Assembly (NCBI RefSeq): GCF_031157275.1
Contig: NZ_JAVIFW010000030.1
Span: 1-64,000 of the forward strand
Length of the DNA: 64,000 nucleotides
Source of the DNA: Streptomyces sp. LHD-70
GTDB taxonomy: Bacteria; Actinomycetota; Actinomycetes; Streptomycetales; Streptomycetaceae
Direction of reading: 5' to 3'
Made by a program: the position numbers and the translations under genes. Below, piece by piece: positions 7,952 through 17,127 of this stretch. The first letter of the stretch is position 1; the number at the start of each line of letters is the position of its first letter. The notes beneath the pieces were generated by a model that had not been told where the DNA came from, ran no database searches, and worked only from the letters and a program-made list of their open reading frames with translations.

Positions 7952-7965
7952 CGACGCAGTCGGAC

Positions 7966-9819
7966 TCAGCCGAGCTTGGAGACGTCCCGCACCGCGCCCT
8001 TGTCCGCGCTGGTCGCCATCGCCGCGTACGCCCGCAGCGCGGCCGAGACCTTGCGCTCGCGGCCCTTCGGGACGTACGAGCCGCCGAGCGCCGCCGCACG
8101 ACGGCTCAACTCGTCCTCGTCCACGAGGAGTTCGATCTGGCGGCCCGGGATGTCGATGCGGATGCGGTCGCCGTCCTGGACCAGGGCGATCGTGCCGCCG
8201 GAGGCCGCCTCGGGCGAGGCGTGGCCGATGGACAGGCCCGAAGTGCCGCCGGAGAAGCGGCCGTCGGTGATCAGGGCGCAGGCCTTGCCGAGGCCGCGGC
8301 CCTTCAGGTACGAGGTCGGGTAGAGCATCTCCTGCATGCCGGGGCCGCCCTTGGGGCCCTCGTAGCGGATGACGACGACGTCGCCCTCCTTGACCTGCTG
8401 GGTGAGGATCTTCTCGACGGCCTGCTCCTGGGACTCGCAGACCACGGCCGGGCCCTCGAACGTCCAGATCGACTCGTCGACGCCCGCCGTCTTCACGACG
8501 CAGCCGTCCACCGCCAGGTTGCCCTTGAGGACCGCGAGGCCGCCGTCCGCCGAGTAGGCGTGGGCGACGGAGCGGATGCAGCCGCCCTCGGCGTCCGTGT
8601 CCAGGGAGTCCCAGCGCTCGGACTGCGAGAAGGCCTCGGCGGTGCGCTTGCAGCCGGGCGCCGCGTGCCACAGCTCCTCGGCCTGGGCGGACGTGGCGCC
8701 GGAGCGGACGTCCCACTCGGCCAGCCAGCTGTCGAGGTCGTCGGAGTGGACGGAGTGCACGTCCTTGTTGAGCAGCCCGCCGCGGTGCAGCTCGCCGAGC
8801 AGGGCGGGGATGCCGCCGGCGCGGTGCACGTCCTCCATGTAGTACGTCTTGCTGCCCGCGACGTTCGGGGCGACCTTGGAGAGGCACGGCACCCGGCGCG
8901 AGACCGCGTCGATGGCGTCGAGCCCGAAGGGCACCTCGGCCTCCTGCGCGGCGGCCAGCAGGTGCAGGATCGTGTTGGTGGAGCCGCCCATGGCGATGTC
9001 GAGGGCCATGGCGTTCTCGAAGGCCTGGAACGTGGCGATGTTGCGCGGCAGGACGGACGCGTCGTCCTGGCCGTAGTACCGCTCGGTGAGCTCGACGACC
9101 GTGCGGCCCGCGCGCTCGTACAGGTCCTTGCGGGCCGTGTGCGTGGCGAGGACGGAGCCGTTGCCCGGCAGGGACAGGCCGATGGCCTCGGTCAGGCAGT
9201 TCATGGAGTTGGCCGTGAACATGCCGGAACAGGAGCCGCAGGTCGGGCAGGCGTTCTCCTCGATGCGGAGCATGTCCTCGTCGGAGATCTTGTCGTTGAC
9301 CGCCTCCGACATCGCGTCGACCAGGTCGAGCGTGCGGACCGTGCCGTCGACGAGGGTGGCGCGGCCGGACTCCATCGGGCCGCCGGAGACGAAGACCGTC
9401 GGGATGTTCAGGCGCAGGGCGGCGTTGAGCATGCCCGGCGTGATCTTGTCGCAGTTGGAGATGCAGATCAGGGCGTCCGCGCAGTGCGCCTCGACCATGT
9501 ACTCCACGCTGTCCGCGATCAGGTCGCGGGACGGCAGCGAATAGAGCATGCCGCCGTGGCCCATCGCGATGCCGTCGTCCACGGCGATGGTGTTGAACTC
9601 GCGCGGGATGCCGCCCGCTTCCTTGATCGCCTCGGAGACGATCCGGCCGACGGGCTGCAGGTGGGTGTGGCCGGGCACGAACTCCGTGAAGGAGTTGGCG
9701 ACGGCGATGACCGGCTTCCGGCCGATGTCCGCGCCGGGTACACCGGAGGCCCGCATAAGGGCGCGGGCGCCCGCCATGTTGCGGCCGTGGGTGACTGTGC
9801 GCGACCTCAGCTCGGGCAT
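7966..9819 (-). CDS. ilvD: Dihydroxy-acid dehydratase
   Basis: 617 residues, the full family length. It dehydrates 2,3-dihydroxy acids in the third shared step of valine and isoleucine synthesis and needs an Fe-S cluster. Cluster-ligand motifs are visible: Cys123 in SNCDKITPG and the CPTCGSC motif at 191-197. Mg-binding AVDDG and the C-terminal SGG and GH motifs are intact. The start codon has a purine-rich AGGAAG upstream. It is monocistronic, and no leader peptide with Val/Ile/Leu codons was found in the 200 bases upstream. Confidence 0.97.
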   Translation of the reverse strand: MPELRSRTVTHGRNMAGARALMRASGVPGADIGRKPVIAVANSFTEFVPGHTHLQPVGRIVSEAIKEAGGIPREFNTIAVDDGIAMGHGGMLYSLPSRDLIADSVEYMVEAHCADALICISNCDKITPGMLNAALRLNIPTVFVSGGPMESGRATLVDGTVRTLDLVDAMSEAVNDKISDEDMLRIEENACPTCGSCSGMFTANSMNCLTEAIGLSLPGNGSVLATHTARKDLYERAGRTVVELTERYYGQDDASVLPRNIATFQAFENAMALDIAMGGSTNTILHLLAAAQEAEVPFGLDAIDAVSRRVPCLSKVAPNVAGSKTYYMEDVHRAGGIPALLGELHRGGLLNKDVHSVHSDDLDSWLAEWDVRSGATSAQAEELWHAAPGCKRTAEAFSQSERWDSLDTDAEGGCIRSVAHAYSADGGLAVLKGNLAVDGCVVKTAGVDESIWTFEGPAVVCESQEQAVEKILTQQVKEGDVVVIRYEGPKGGPGMQEMLYPTSYLKGRGLGKACALITDGRFSGGTSGLSIGHASPEAASGGTIALVQDGDRIRIDIPGRQIELLVDEDELSRRAAALGGSYVPKGRERKVSAALRAYAAMATSADKGAVRDVSKLG

Positions 9820-10022
9820 CGCCGCTCGCTTCCTACTCCAGGCCCTGCGACTGCTCGCCAGGGCCTACTAAGGGTCAGACTGCCTTCGAGAGTACGCCCA
9901 GGATCCAAGATCCGGACAGCCTGTCCGCATTACGGGACACCTGGCTCACTTACCGGGCACCCGGCCCGCGTACCGGGCGTACCGGGCACTCGGGCGACCG
10001 CCGTGCGCGCGGGCCTGAGCGC

Positions 10023-10631
10023 TCAGGCCTGCGTCAGATACCGCTGCAGCGTCGGCGCGACCAGGGCGATGATCTCCTCCTGGTCCGCGGACGCCAGCGG
10101 CTCGACCTTGATCACGTACCGCACGAAGGCGATCCCGATCATGTGCGAGGCGGCGAGCTCCGCGCGGAACTTGGGCTCCGGCACGTCCAGATCGTCCGCG
10201 ACGCGCTCCAGGAGCCGGCGCAGTACGAACGTACGCAACGCCTTGGCGGCCGCCTCGTGCGTCACCGCCGAGCGGATCACGGCGAGCAGCGGGGCGCGCG
10301 TCGCCGGGTTCTCCCACACCGAGAAGAAGAACCGGGCGAGCCGCTCACCGACCTGCTCGGGCCCTTCGGCGAGTACGGCGGGGACGACCAGGGCGGGCTC
10401 GAAGCTGACCTCGATCGCGGCGGCGAAGACCTCGTCCTTGCTGCCGAAGTAGTGGTGCACGAGCGCCGCGTCGACGCCCGCGACCTTGGCGATGCCGCGT
10501 ACGGACGTCTTGTCGTAGCCACGCGCGGCGAACTCGGAGCGGGCGGCTTCCAGGATGCGCTCGCGGGCGGGCTTCTGGTCCTGCTCCGCGCGCGCGGGCC
10601 GGCCGCGGCGGCGCGGCGGCTCGGTGCTCAC
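10023..10631 (-). CDS. TetR-family regulator
   Basis: 202 residues. The N-terminal helix-turn-helix shows the TetR signature (ILEAARSEFAARGYDKTSVRGIAKVAGVDAALVHHYFGSK). A basic Arg/Pro-rich tail precedes it. The C-terminal ligand domain is of the type found in mycolic/antibiotic regulators. GTG at 10631 overlaps the stop of the TIM-barrel gene (GTGA), giving translational coupling. The longer upstream frame overlaps that gene out of frame and is not real. The ligand and targets are unknown. Confidence 0.88.
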   Translation of the reverse strand: MSTEPPRRRGRPARAEQDQKPARERILEAARSEFAARGYDKTSVRGIAKVAGVDAALVHHYFGSKDEVFAAAIEVSFEPALVVPAVLAEGPEQVGERLARFFFSVWENPATRAPLLAVIRSAVTHEAAAKALRTFVLRRLLERVADDLDVPEPKFRAELAASHMIGIAFVRYVIKVEPLASADQEEIIALVAPTLQRYLTQA

Positions 10632-11497
10632 GCGCGCTCCGACGAGGCCCGGCCGGAGGCCGCCCGGTTCAGGGCGGACGCGAGGTGGAGCCGGGTGAAC
10701 GCGAGGGCCTCGGCGAGGTCGGCCTCCCGCTCCGCGCTGGACATCGCGCGGCGGGTGTTGACCTCGATCACCACATGGCCGTCGAAACCGCCGAGCGCGA
10801 GCCGTTCGAGCAGTTCGGCGCAGGGCTGGGTGCCGCGACCTGGGACCAGGTGCTCGTCCTTGGCGGAGCCGTTGCCGTCCGCGAGGTGGATGTGCGCGAG
10901 CCGGTCGCCCATGCGGTCCACCATCTCCAGGGCCTCGGTGCGGGCGGTCGCGGTGTGCGAGAGGTCGACGGTGAAGTGCCGGTAGTCGTCCTTGGTGACG
11001 TCCCACTCGGGGGCGTACGCGAGCATCTCGCGGTCGCGGTAGCGCCACGGGTACATGTTCTCGACGGCGAACCGCACATCCGTTTCGTCCGCCATCCGCC
11101 ACAGGCCGGTGACGAAGTCACGCGCGTACTGCCGCTGCCAGCGGAACGGCGGGTGCACGACGACGGTGGACGCACCCAGCTTCTCGGCGGCGGCCCGGGC
11201 GCGCTGCAGCTTCGTCCACGGGTCGGTGGACCACACCCGCTGAGTGATCAGCAGGCAGGGCGCGTGCACGGCGAGGACCGGGATGCCGTGGTAGTCGGAG
11301 AGGCGGCGCAGGGCCTCGATGTCCTGGCTGACGGGGTCCGTCCAGACCATGACCTCGACGCCGTCGTACCCGAGGCGCGCGGCGATCTCGAACGCCGTCG
11401 CCGTCGACTCCGGATAGACCGAGGCCGTCGACAGGGCGACCTTCGCATCCGGGATGCGCACCACTGGTTCTGCCACGAAGGACAGGGTACGGGCCAC
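10628..11497 (-). CDS. Sugar phosphate isomerase/epimerase-like TIM-barrel protein
   Basis: Up to 289 residues of the xylose-isomerase-like TIM-barrel family (AP endonuclease 2 fold). Metal-ligand positions typical of the family can be seen: His in AVHAP and VVHPP, Glu in FAVENMYPW, Asp and His in VDLSHT, His in HIHLADG, and Glu in VVIEVN. It is coupled to the TetR gene. The start is uncertain: GTG at 11497 or an internal GTG giving VAEPVVRIPDAKVALS, which looks more like a natural beginning. Substrate unknown. Confidence 0.82.
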   Translation of the reverse strand: MARTLSFVAEPVVRIPDAKVALSTASVYPESTATAFEIAARLGYDGVEVMVWTDPVSQDIEALRRLSDYHGIPVLAVHAPCLLITQRVWSTDPWTKLQRARAAAEKLGASTVVVHPPFRWQRQYARDFVTGLWRMADETDVRFAVENMYPWRYRDREMLAYAPEWDVTKDDYRHFTVDLSHTATARTEALEMVDRMGDRLAHIHLADGNGSAKDEHLVPGRGTQPCAELLERLALGGFDGHVVIEVNTRRAMSSAEREADLAEALAFTRLHLASALNRAASGRASSERA

Positions 11498-11586
11498 GGC
11501 GCCCCGCCCGGCAGGCGACCTGGGTCCTGTCGCCGGAGTCGGCAGGCCCTCCGTCAGAGGGTCGGCCGGGGTTCCGCTTCGCCGGA

Positions 11587-12555
11587 TCAGCCCGTTGTCG
11601 TCGCGGCGCTCTCGTCCAGCTGCGCGCCCTCCGGGAGGTGGTCGAGACGGCGCAGGATGACGCCCTCGCGCAGCGCCCAGGGGCAGATCTCCAGGGTCTC
11701 GACACCGAACAGGTCCATGGCCCCCTCGGCCACGAGCGCGCCCGCGAGCAGCTGGGCCGCGCGGCCCTCGGACACCCCGGGCAGCTCGCCGCGCTCGTCC
11801 ACGGTCATCGCGGCCAGCTGCGGAACCCAGTCCTCCAGGGACTTCCGCTTCAGCTCCCGCTGGACGTAGAGCCCCTCGGCGGACCGCGCGGCTCCGGCCA
11901 GCCTGGCCAGCTGCTTGAACGTCTTGGACGTGGCGACCACATGGTCCGGCGAGCCGAAGCGGCTGAACTCGCCGACGGTACGGGCGATCTGGGCGCGCAC
12001 GTGCCGGCGCAGCGCCTTGATGTCCTGCGGGTCGGCCGGGTCGTCGGGCAGCCAGGCCGAGGTGAGCCGGCCGGCGCCGAGCGGCAGCGAGACCGCGGCG
12101 TCGGGGTCCTCGTCGATGCCGTACGCGATCTCCAGGGAGCCGCCGCCGATGTCGAGGACGAGCAGCTTGCCCGCGGACCAGCCGAACCAGCGGCGGGCCG
12201 CGAGGAACGTGAGCCGCGCCTCGTCCTCGCCGCTGAGCACCTGCAGCTCGACGCCGGTGGCCTCCTTGACCGCGCGCAGCACCGCGTCGGCGTTGCTCGC
12301 CTCGCGCACCGCCGAGGTGGCGAAGGAGAGCACCTCCTCGCAGCCCTTGTCCTCGGCGGCCTCCAGGGCCTCCCGGACGATCGCGATCAGCCGGTCGACG
12401 CCCTCGGGGCCGATCGCGCCCGCGGGGTCGAGAAGTTGGGCGAGCCGCAGCTCCACCTTGTGCGAGTGCGCGGGCAGCGGTCGCGCGCCGGGGTGGGCGT
12501 CGACCACCAGCAGATGCACCGTGTTCGAACCCACGTCGAGGACACCGAGTCTCAT
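11587..12555 (-). CDS. Ppx/GppA-family phosphatase
   Basis: 322 residues of the actin-like ATPase superfamily that hydrolyses polyphosphate or pppGpp. The phosphate-1 loop is DVGSNTVHLLVVD near the N terminus and the second is LDIGGGSLEIA. At about 320 residues it is the short actinobacterial form lacking the C-terminal HD domain of E. coli Ppx. ATG at 12555 is chosen because the family start MRLGVLDVGSN follows immediately. It is divergent from the Cys-rich gene. Whether the substrate is polyphosphate or a nucleotide cannot be told. Confidence 0.9.
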   Translation of the reverse strand: MRLGVLDVGSNTVHLLVVDAHPGARPLPAHSHKVELRLAQLLDPAGAIGPEGVDRLIAIVREALEAAEDKGCEEVLSFATSAVREASNADAVLRAVKEATGVELQVLSGEDEARLTFLAARRWFGWSAGKLLVLDIGGGSLEIAYGIDEDPDAAVSLPLGAGRLTSAWLPDDPADPQDIKALRRHVRAQIARTVGEFSRFGSPDHVVATSKTFKQLARLAGAARSAEGLYVQRELKRKSLEDWVPQLAAMTVDERGELPGVSEGRAAQLLAGALVAEGAMDLFGVETLEICPWALREGVILRRLDHLPEGAQLDESAATTTG

Positions 12556-12626
12556 ACGGAAAACGCTACTGCCCTCCGCAGGCCCGCCGGTCCACTCCAC
12601 CAGGTCCGCACGCATACCCTGGATTC

Positions 12627-13484
12627 GTGGCCAAGACGAAAAAGGCGAAGACCGACAAACCTTCCAAGGCGCCGAAGAAGATCGGCAAGCACGGCAAGGA
12701 CGGCAAGGACGGCAAGAAGGCCGGTGCCGCCGTGCCGGACGAGCAGGGCCTCGACTTCGCCCGCGCCTGGGTCGAGTTCCCCGATCCGGCCGACGACGAG
12801 CAGGTCTTCCGCTGCGACCTGACCTGGCTCACCTCGCGCTGGACGTGCATCTTCGGCAGCGGCTGCCAGGGCATCCAGGCGGGCCGCGCCGACGACGGCT
12901 GCTGCACGCTCGGGGCGCACTTCTCCGACGAGGACGACGAGAAGCGCGTCGCGGGGCATGTGGCCAAGCTCACCCCGGAGATCTGGCAGCACCACGATGT
13001 CGGTGCGCAGACGGGCTGGATCCAGGAGGACGAGGACGGCGAGCGCCAGACCCGCCGCTTCGAGGGCTCCTGCATCTTCCAGAACCGTCCGGGCTTCGCG
13101 GGCGGCGCGGGCTGCTCGCTGCACATCCTGGCGCTGCGCGAGGGCCGCGAGCCCCTGGAGACGAAGCCGGACGTCTGCTGGCAGCTCCCGGTCCGCAGGA
13201 CGTACGAGTGGATCGACCGGCCCGACGACACCCGGGTGCTGCAGATCTCCATCGGCGAGTACGACCGCAGGGGCTGGGGCCCGGGCGGCCACGACCTGCA
13301 CTGGTGGTGCACCTCGGCGACGTCGGCGCACGGCGCGGGCAAGGCGGTGTACGAGTCGTACCGCCCGGAGCTGATCGAGCTGATGGGCAAGGAGGGGTAC
13401 GAGCGGCTCGCGGAGCTGTGCGAGGAGCGGCTCGCGTCCCAGCTCCCGCTGGTGGCCCCGCACCCGGCGGACCCGGCCGTCTGA
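12627..13484 (+). CDS. Conserved Cys-rich protein, possible metal-binding
   Basis: 285 residues. A Lys/Gly-rich tail (KKIGKHGKDGKDGKKAG, residues 17-33) is followed by a domain with conserved cysteines: WTCIFGSGCQGI, DDGCCTLGAHF, GSCIFQNRP, GAGCSLHI and CWQLP, and a His-rich end HDLHWWC. The spacing resembles YkgJ/DUF3109-type putative zinc or iron chelating proteins, but I cannot confirm the family. GTG 12627 has TACCCT six bases upstream and no Shine-Dalgarno, so it is probably leaderless. It is divergent from the Ppx gene. Confidence 0.75.
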   Translation: MAKTKKAKTDKPSKAPKKIGKHGKDGKDGKKAGAAVPDEQGLDFARAWVEFPDPADDEQVFRCDLTWLTSRWTCIFGSGCQGIQAGRADDGCCTLGAHFSDEDDEKRVAGHVAKLTPEIWQHHDVGAQTGWIQEDEDGERQTRRFEGSCIFQNRPGFAGGAGCSLHILALREGREPLETKPDVCWQLPVRRTYEWIDRPDDTRVLQISIGEYDRRGWGPGGHDLHWWCTSATSAHGAGKAVYESYRPELIELMGKEGYERLAELCEERLASQLPLVAPHPADPAV

Positions 13485-13562
13485 CCTGCGACCGGGCCGT
13501 CCCGGGAGCACCGGAACGGCCCAGCAGTGACGGTTCAGCAGATGCGTTCCGTGGGAATCCGC

Positions 13563-15296
13563 TCAGCCCGGTCGGCTCGGTGAGCCCGTGCCGGAAGGGC
13601 TCGTCGTCGGGTCCGTGGGCGACGGGTCGGTGGGTGTCGGCGTGGGGTCCGTCGGGCTCGGATCCGTCGGTGACGGGTCGGTGGGGCTGGGGTCCGTGGG
13701 CGTCGGGTCGGTCGGCGTGGGGTCCGTGGGCGTGGGATCGGTGGGCGTCGGGTCCGTGGGCGTCGGCGAAGTGGGCCGACCCGGATCACTGGGCGAGGGA
13801 GAACCCGCGCCACGACCGTCGATCACCACCACCGAGTCTCCGGGACCGATCCGCACGCGCGCGTGCCACCTGCCCGCGGGCTCCCTGCTCTCGTCGACGT
13901 ACACCCGGACCGTCGTGGACTGGCCCGGTTCGAGCACGCCGGACGTCCGGCTCAGCCACAGCCAGGACGCGCCCTCGTACGCCGACCAGTGCACCGGCGC
14001 ACCCCCGGACGCGGTCAGCGTGATCAGCGTCGAACCCCCGCTGGGCTGCGCGTCCACGGTGAGGCGCCCCGGTCCCACTCCCGTGCGGGTGGGGGCCTCG
14101 CCGGGGCTGATCACCTCGACCGAGACGTCCGGCGGCCGGCCGTCGACCGTGAACCGGGAGTCGGGCTCGGTGCGCGCGTTGCCCGCGTTCTCGTAGTGGT
14201 CCGCGCGGCCGCCGTCGAGGCCGGTGGGGCCGTCCTCGCTCGCGGTGACCGAGGGGCCGCCCATGGCCTCTCCGGTGAGCGGCGCGCCCCGGTACGCCGC
14301 CCACAGGGCGAGCACGGGGGCCGCGACGACGGTGGCGACGACCGTCGTCGTCACCGCGCGGGCGCGCATCCGGTCCCGCCGGGCGGCGTGGTCCTTGGGG
14401 TCCATCGGGAAGCCCCGCCGGTCGAACCGGGGAGCCTGCGCACGCGCGCGTGGTGCCCGCGCCATCGCGCCGTGCACGGCGTCGCGCGGCGCCGGGACCA
14501 CGGGCAGCGCGGCGGGCGCGGCCGCGGTGCCCGGCCAGGCGGCGGCCCCGGCGCGCTCGGCGGTACGGCGGCAGCGCGGGCAGTCGTCGACGTGCCGGAC
14601 GAGCTCACGGCGCAGGGCCGCACCCAGGAACACCTGCTTGTCGCCGGTGAGCCGGACGATGCTCGGGCACGTGCCGGTCTCGACCACGGCGAGCGCGGCC
14701 CTGGTGCGCTCCACCTCGCAGGCCGCGGCGGCGAGCAGCTCACGCGCGGCGTCGCCTTCGAGGCCGAGCACCGCGCCGACCTCGCCGGCCGACAGGCCGT
14801 GCCGGACCGCGAGTTCAAGCGCCTCGCGCTGCTCGGGGGTGGTGCCGGCCGCCTCCGGCCAGGCCAGCAGGGCGAGTTGGCGGCGCCGCTCGCCGTCGAC
14901 CGCGTCGGGCACGGCCGCTCCGCCGCCGCTCTGCGGGGCCCGGCCCGCCACATGGGCGCCGCCTTGCCGCTTCCGCTTGGCCTCGGCGAGCCTGCGCAGA
15001 CAGGCCCAGCGCGCCAGCGCGTACAGCCACGCGCGACGTGCGGTCCCTTTCTCGGGGGCGCGTGACGAGCGCCGTTCGGCGAGCGCGAGGACGTCGCCGA
15101 GCGCGGCGGTCGCGGCGTCGTGGTCGCACAGCACCGACAGGCAGTACGTGAACAGGCCGTCCAGATAAGGCTCGTGGCGCGCCGACGGCTCCTGCGGGAC
15201 GGTCCTGGGCGCACGACGGTGCGCCCGGTGTGCGCCGGTGGTCTTCGTGGGATGCTCCGGGCTACTGGTCGTCACGCGTGCGACCGTAGGGGCCAT
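13563..15296 (-). CDS. ECF-like sigma factor fused to zinc-finger, membrane helix and outside BACON-like domain
   Basis: 577 residues with an unusual order. Sigma region-2-like helices lie at about 44-108, region-4 helix-turn-helix at about 153-205 (TPEQREALELAVRHGLSAGEVGAVLGL), an HX3CX2C motif at His235-Cys239-Cys242 as in zinc-binding anti-sigma domains, a membrane helix at about 314-334, a beta-rich domain at about 390-480 with the BACON-like WLWLSRTSGVLEPGQST, and a tail of TPTDP repeats. The protein looks like a sigma factor carrying its own anti-sigma and sensor. The start is ATG 15296 or GTG 15275. It is divergent from radA. Confidence 0.82.
   Translation of the reverse strand: MAPTVARVTTSSPEHPTKTTGAHRAHRRAPRTVPQEPSARHEPYLDGLFTYCLSVLCDHDAATAALGDVLALAERRSSRAPEKGTARRAWLYALARWACLRRLAEAKRKRQGGAHVAGRAPQSGGGAAVPDAVDGERRRQLALLAWPEAAGTTPEQREALELAVRHGLSAGEVGAVLGLEGDAARELLAAAACEVERTRAALAVVETGTCPSIVRLTGDKQVFLGAALRRELVRHVDDCPRCRRTAERAGAAAWPGTAAAPAALPVVPAPRDAVHGAMARAPRARAQAPRFDRRGFPMDPKDHAARRDRMRARAVTTTVVATVVAAPVLALWAAYRGAPLTGEAMGGPSVTASEDGPTGLDGGRADHYENAGNARTEPDSRFTVDGRPPDVSVEVISPGEAPTRTGVGPGRLTVDAQPSGGSTLITLTASGGAPVHWSAYEGASWLWLSRTSGVLEPGQSTTVRVYVDESREPAGRWHARVRIGPGDSVVVIDGRGAGSPSPSDPGRPTSPTPTDPTPTDPTPTDPTPTDPTPTDPSPTDPSPTDPSPTDPTPTPTDPSPTDPTTSPSGTGSPSRPG
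13608..13775 (-). repeat. 15-bp repeats encoding a Thr-Pro-Asp tail
   Basis: Degenerate 15-bp units encode about a dozen TPTDP or SPTDP pentapeptides at the C terminus of the sigma-factor fusion. This kind of extended tail is common in cell-wall-spanning or wall-anchored proteins. It fits an outside location for this end of the protein. Confidence 0.8.
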
Positions 15297-15496
15297 GGAC
15301 CGGGGCGGTCCGCCCCCTTCAGCACCTTTAATCCTTACGGGTGAACAGATCCCTCGAAAGGGGACAGGAACCCCTCATTCCGTCGCAGCGGCAGGGCAGG
15401 GGCGCACAGAAGCACGCCCCGGTGCACAGGTACCGCACGGACGCTCACGGCCGCCCCCGGGCCGGATTGTCAGTGGCCCCCGCTACGGTTTCGCAC

Positions 15497-16891
15497 ATGG
15501 CTGCCCGTGCGAAATCCACCAAGGACCGTCCGTCGTACCGCTGCACGGAGTGCGGCTGGCAGACGGCCAAGTGGCTCGGCCGCTGCCCCGAATGCCAGGC
15601 CTGGGGCACGGTCGAGGAGTACGGCGCGCCCGCGGTCCGCACCACCGCCCCCGGCCGCGTCACCAACTCCGCCCTGCCCATCGGCCAGGTCGACGGCCGC
15701 CAGGCCACAGCCCGCTCCACCGGTGTGGACGAGCTGGACCGCGTCCTCGGCGGCGGCCTCGTGCCCGGCGCCGTGGTGCTGCTCGCGGGCGAGCCCGGCG
15801 TCGGCAAGTCCACCCTGCTGCTCGACGTCGCGGCGAAGGCGGCGAGCGACGAGCACCGCACGCTCTATGTGACGGGCGAGGAGTCCGCGAGCCAGGTCCG
15901 GCTGCGCGCCGACCGCATCAACGCCCTGGACGACCACCTGTATCTGGCCGCCGAGACCGATCTCTCCGCCGTCCTCGGGCACTTGGACGCGGTCAAGCCC
16001 TCCCTGCTGATCCTGGACTCGGTGCAGACGGTCGCCTCGCCGGAGATCGACGGCGCCCCCGGCGGCATGGCCCAGGTGCGCGAGGTCGCGGGCGCCCTGA
16101 TCCGCGCCTCCAAGGAACGCGGCATGTCCACGCTCCTCGTCGGCCACGTCACGAAGGACGGCAACATCGCGGGCCCCCGCCTCCTGGAGCACCTGGTGGA
16201 CGTGGTGCTGTCCTTCGAGGGCGACCGGCACGCGCGCCTGCGCCTGGTCCGCGGCGTCAAGAACCGTTACGGGGCGACGGACGAGGTCGGCTGCTTCGAA
16301 CTGCACGACGAGGGCATCACCGGACTCGCCGACCCCAGCGGCCTGTTCCTCACCCGCCGCGCCGAGCCGGTCCCCGGCACCTGCCTGACCGTCACCCTGG
16401 AAGGCCGCCGCCCGCTGGTCGCCGAGGTCCAGGCCCTGACGGTCGACTCGCAGATCCCCTCCCCCCGGCGTACGACGTCCGGCCTGGAGACCTCCCGGGT
16501 CTCGATGATGCTCGCCGTGCTCGAACAGCGCGGCCGGATCAGCGCCCTGGGCAAACGCGACATCTACAGCGCGACGGTCGGCGGAGTGAAGCTCTCCGAG
16601 CCCGCCGCCGACCTCGCGGTGGCCCTCGCCCTGGCGAGCGCCGCGAGCGACACCCCGCTGCCGAAGAACCTGGTCGCGATCGGCGAGGTCGGCCTGGCGG
16701 GCGAGGTCCGCAGGGTCACGGGCGTCCAGCGCAGACTGACCGAGGCCCACCGCCTGGGCTTCACGCACGCGCTCGTGCCGAGCGACCCGGGCAAGGTCCC
16801 GGCCGGCATGAAGGTCACCGAGGTCGCCGACATGGGGGACGCACTGCGAGTCCTGCCGAGGACCCGCCGCAGAGAGCCCAAGGAGGGCTAG
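15497..16891 (+). CDS. radA: DNA repair protein RadA
   Basis: 464 residues. It is a RecA-like ATPase that promotes branch migration in recombinational repair. The N-terminal C4 zinc finger is CTECGWQTAKWLGRCPEC, Walker A is GEPGVGKST, the RadA-specific KNRYG motif is present, and the C terminus is the Lon-like domain. ATG 15497 gives the normal family start. TACGGT lies seven bases upstream and there is no Shine-Dalgarno, so the mRNA is probably leaderless. The longer in-frame extension upstream is not conserved in type. It sits just before disA, a common pairing. Confidence 0.95.
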   Translation: MAARAKSTKDRPSYRCTECGWQTAKWLGRCPECQAWGTVEEYGAPAVRTTAPGRVTNSALPIGQVDGRQATARSTGVDELDRVLGGGLVPGAVVLLAGEPGVGKSTLLLDVAAKAASDEHRTLYVTGEESASQVRLRADRINALDDHLYLAAETDLSAVLGHLDAVKPSLLILDSVQTVASPEIDGAPGGMAQVREVAGALIRASKERGMSTLLVGHVTKDGNIAGPRLLEHLVDVVLSFEGDRHARLRLVRGVKNRYGATDEVGCFELHDEGITGLADPSGLFLTRRAEPVPGTCLTVTLEGRRPLVAEVQALTVDSQIPSPRRTTSGLETSRVSMMLAVLEQRGRISALGKRDIYSATVGGVKLSEPAADLAVALALASAASDTPLPKNLVAIGEVGLAGEVRRVTGVQRRLTEAHRLGFTHALVPSDPGKVPAGMKVTEVADMGDALRVLPRTRRREPKEG

Positions 16892-17127
16892 ACCCTCACC
16901 ACCCGGGTAGACGCACCCCGCCCCCGCGTCCGGCGTGTGTGCCGGGCGACTCGGGCCCGGAGGGTGGGGGAAGGACTCTGCGGACATGGCCTGGGACCGC
17001 CGGTAGACTTTGCCCCGGTCTCGCCCATCCGTACGAACCAGGGGCCGTACGAGCAAGGGGCGTACGGCACCGCGGACCAGGTGTTCGTACCCACCGAGGG
17101 CAAGGAAACCGCGACCGGAGGAGTGCA

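Noticed and set aside
9900..10020. Operator made of TACCGGGC repeats between ilvD and the TetR gene
   Set aside because: Three short imperfect direct repeats, no palindrome, and both genes read the same way.
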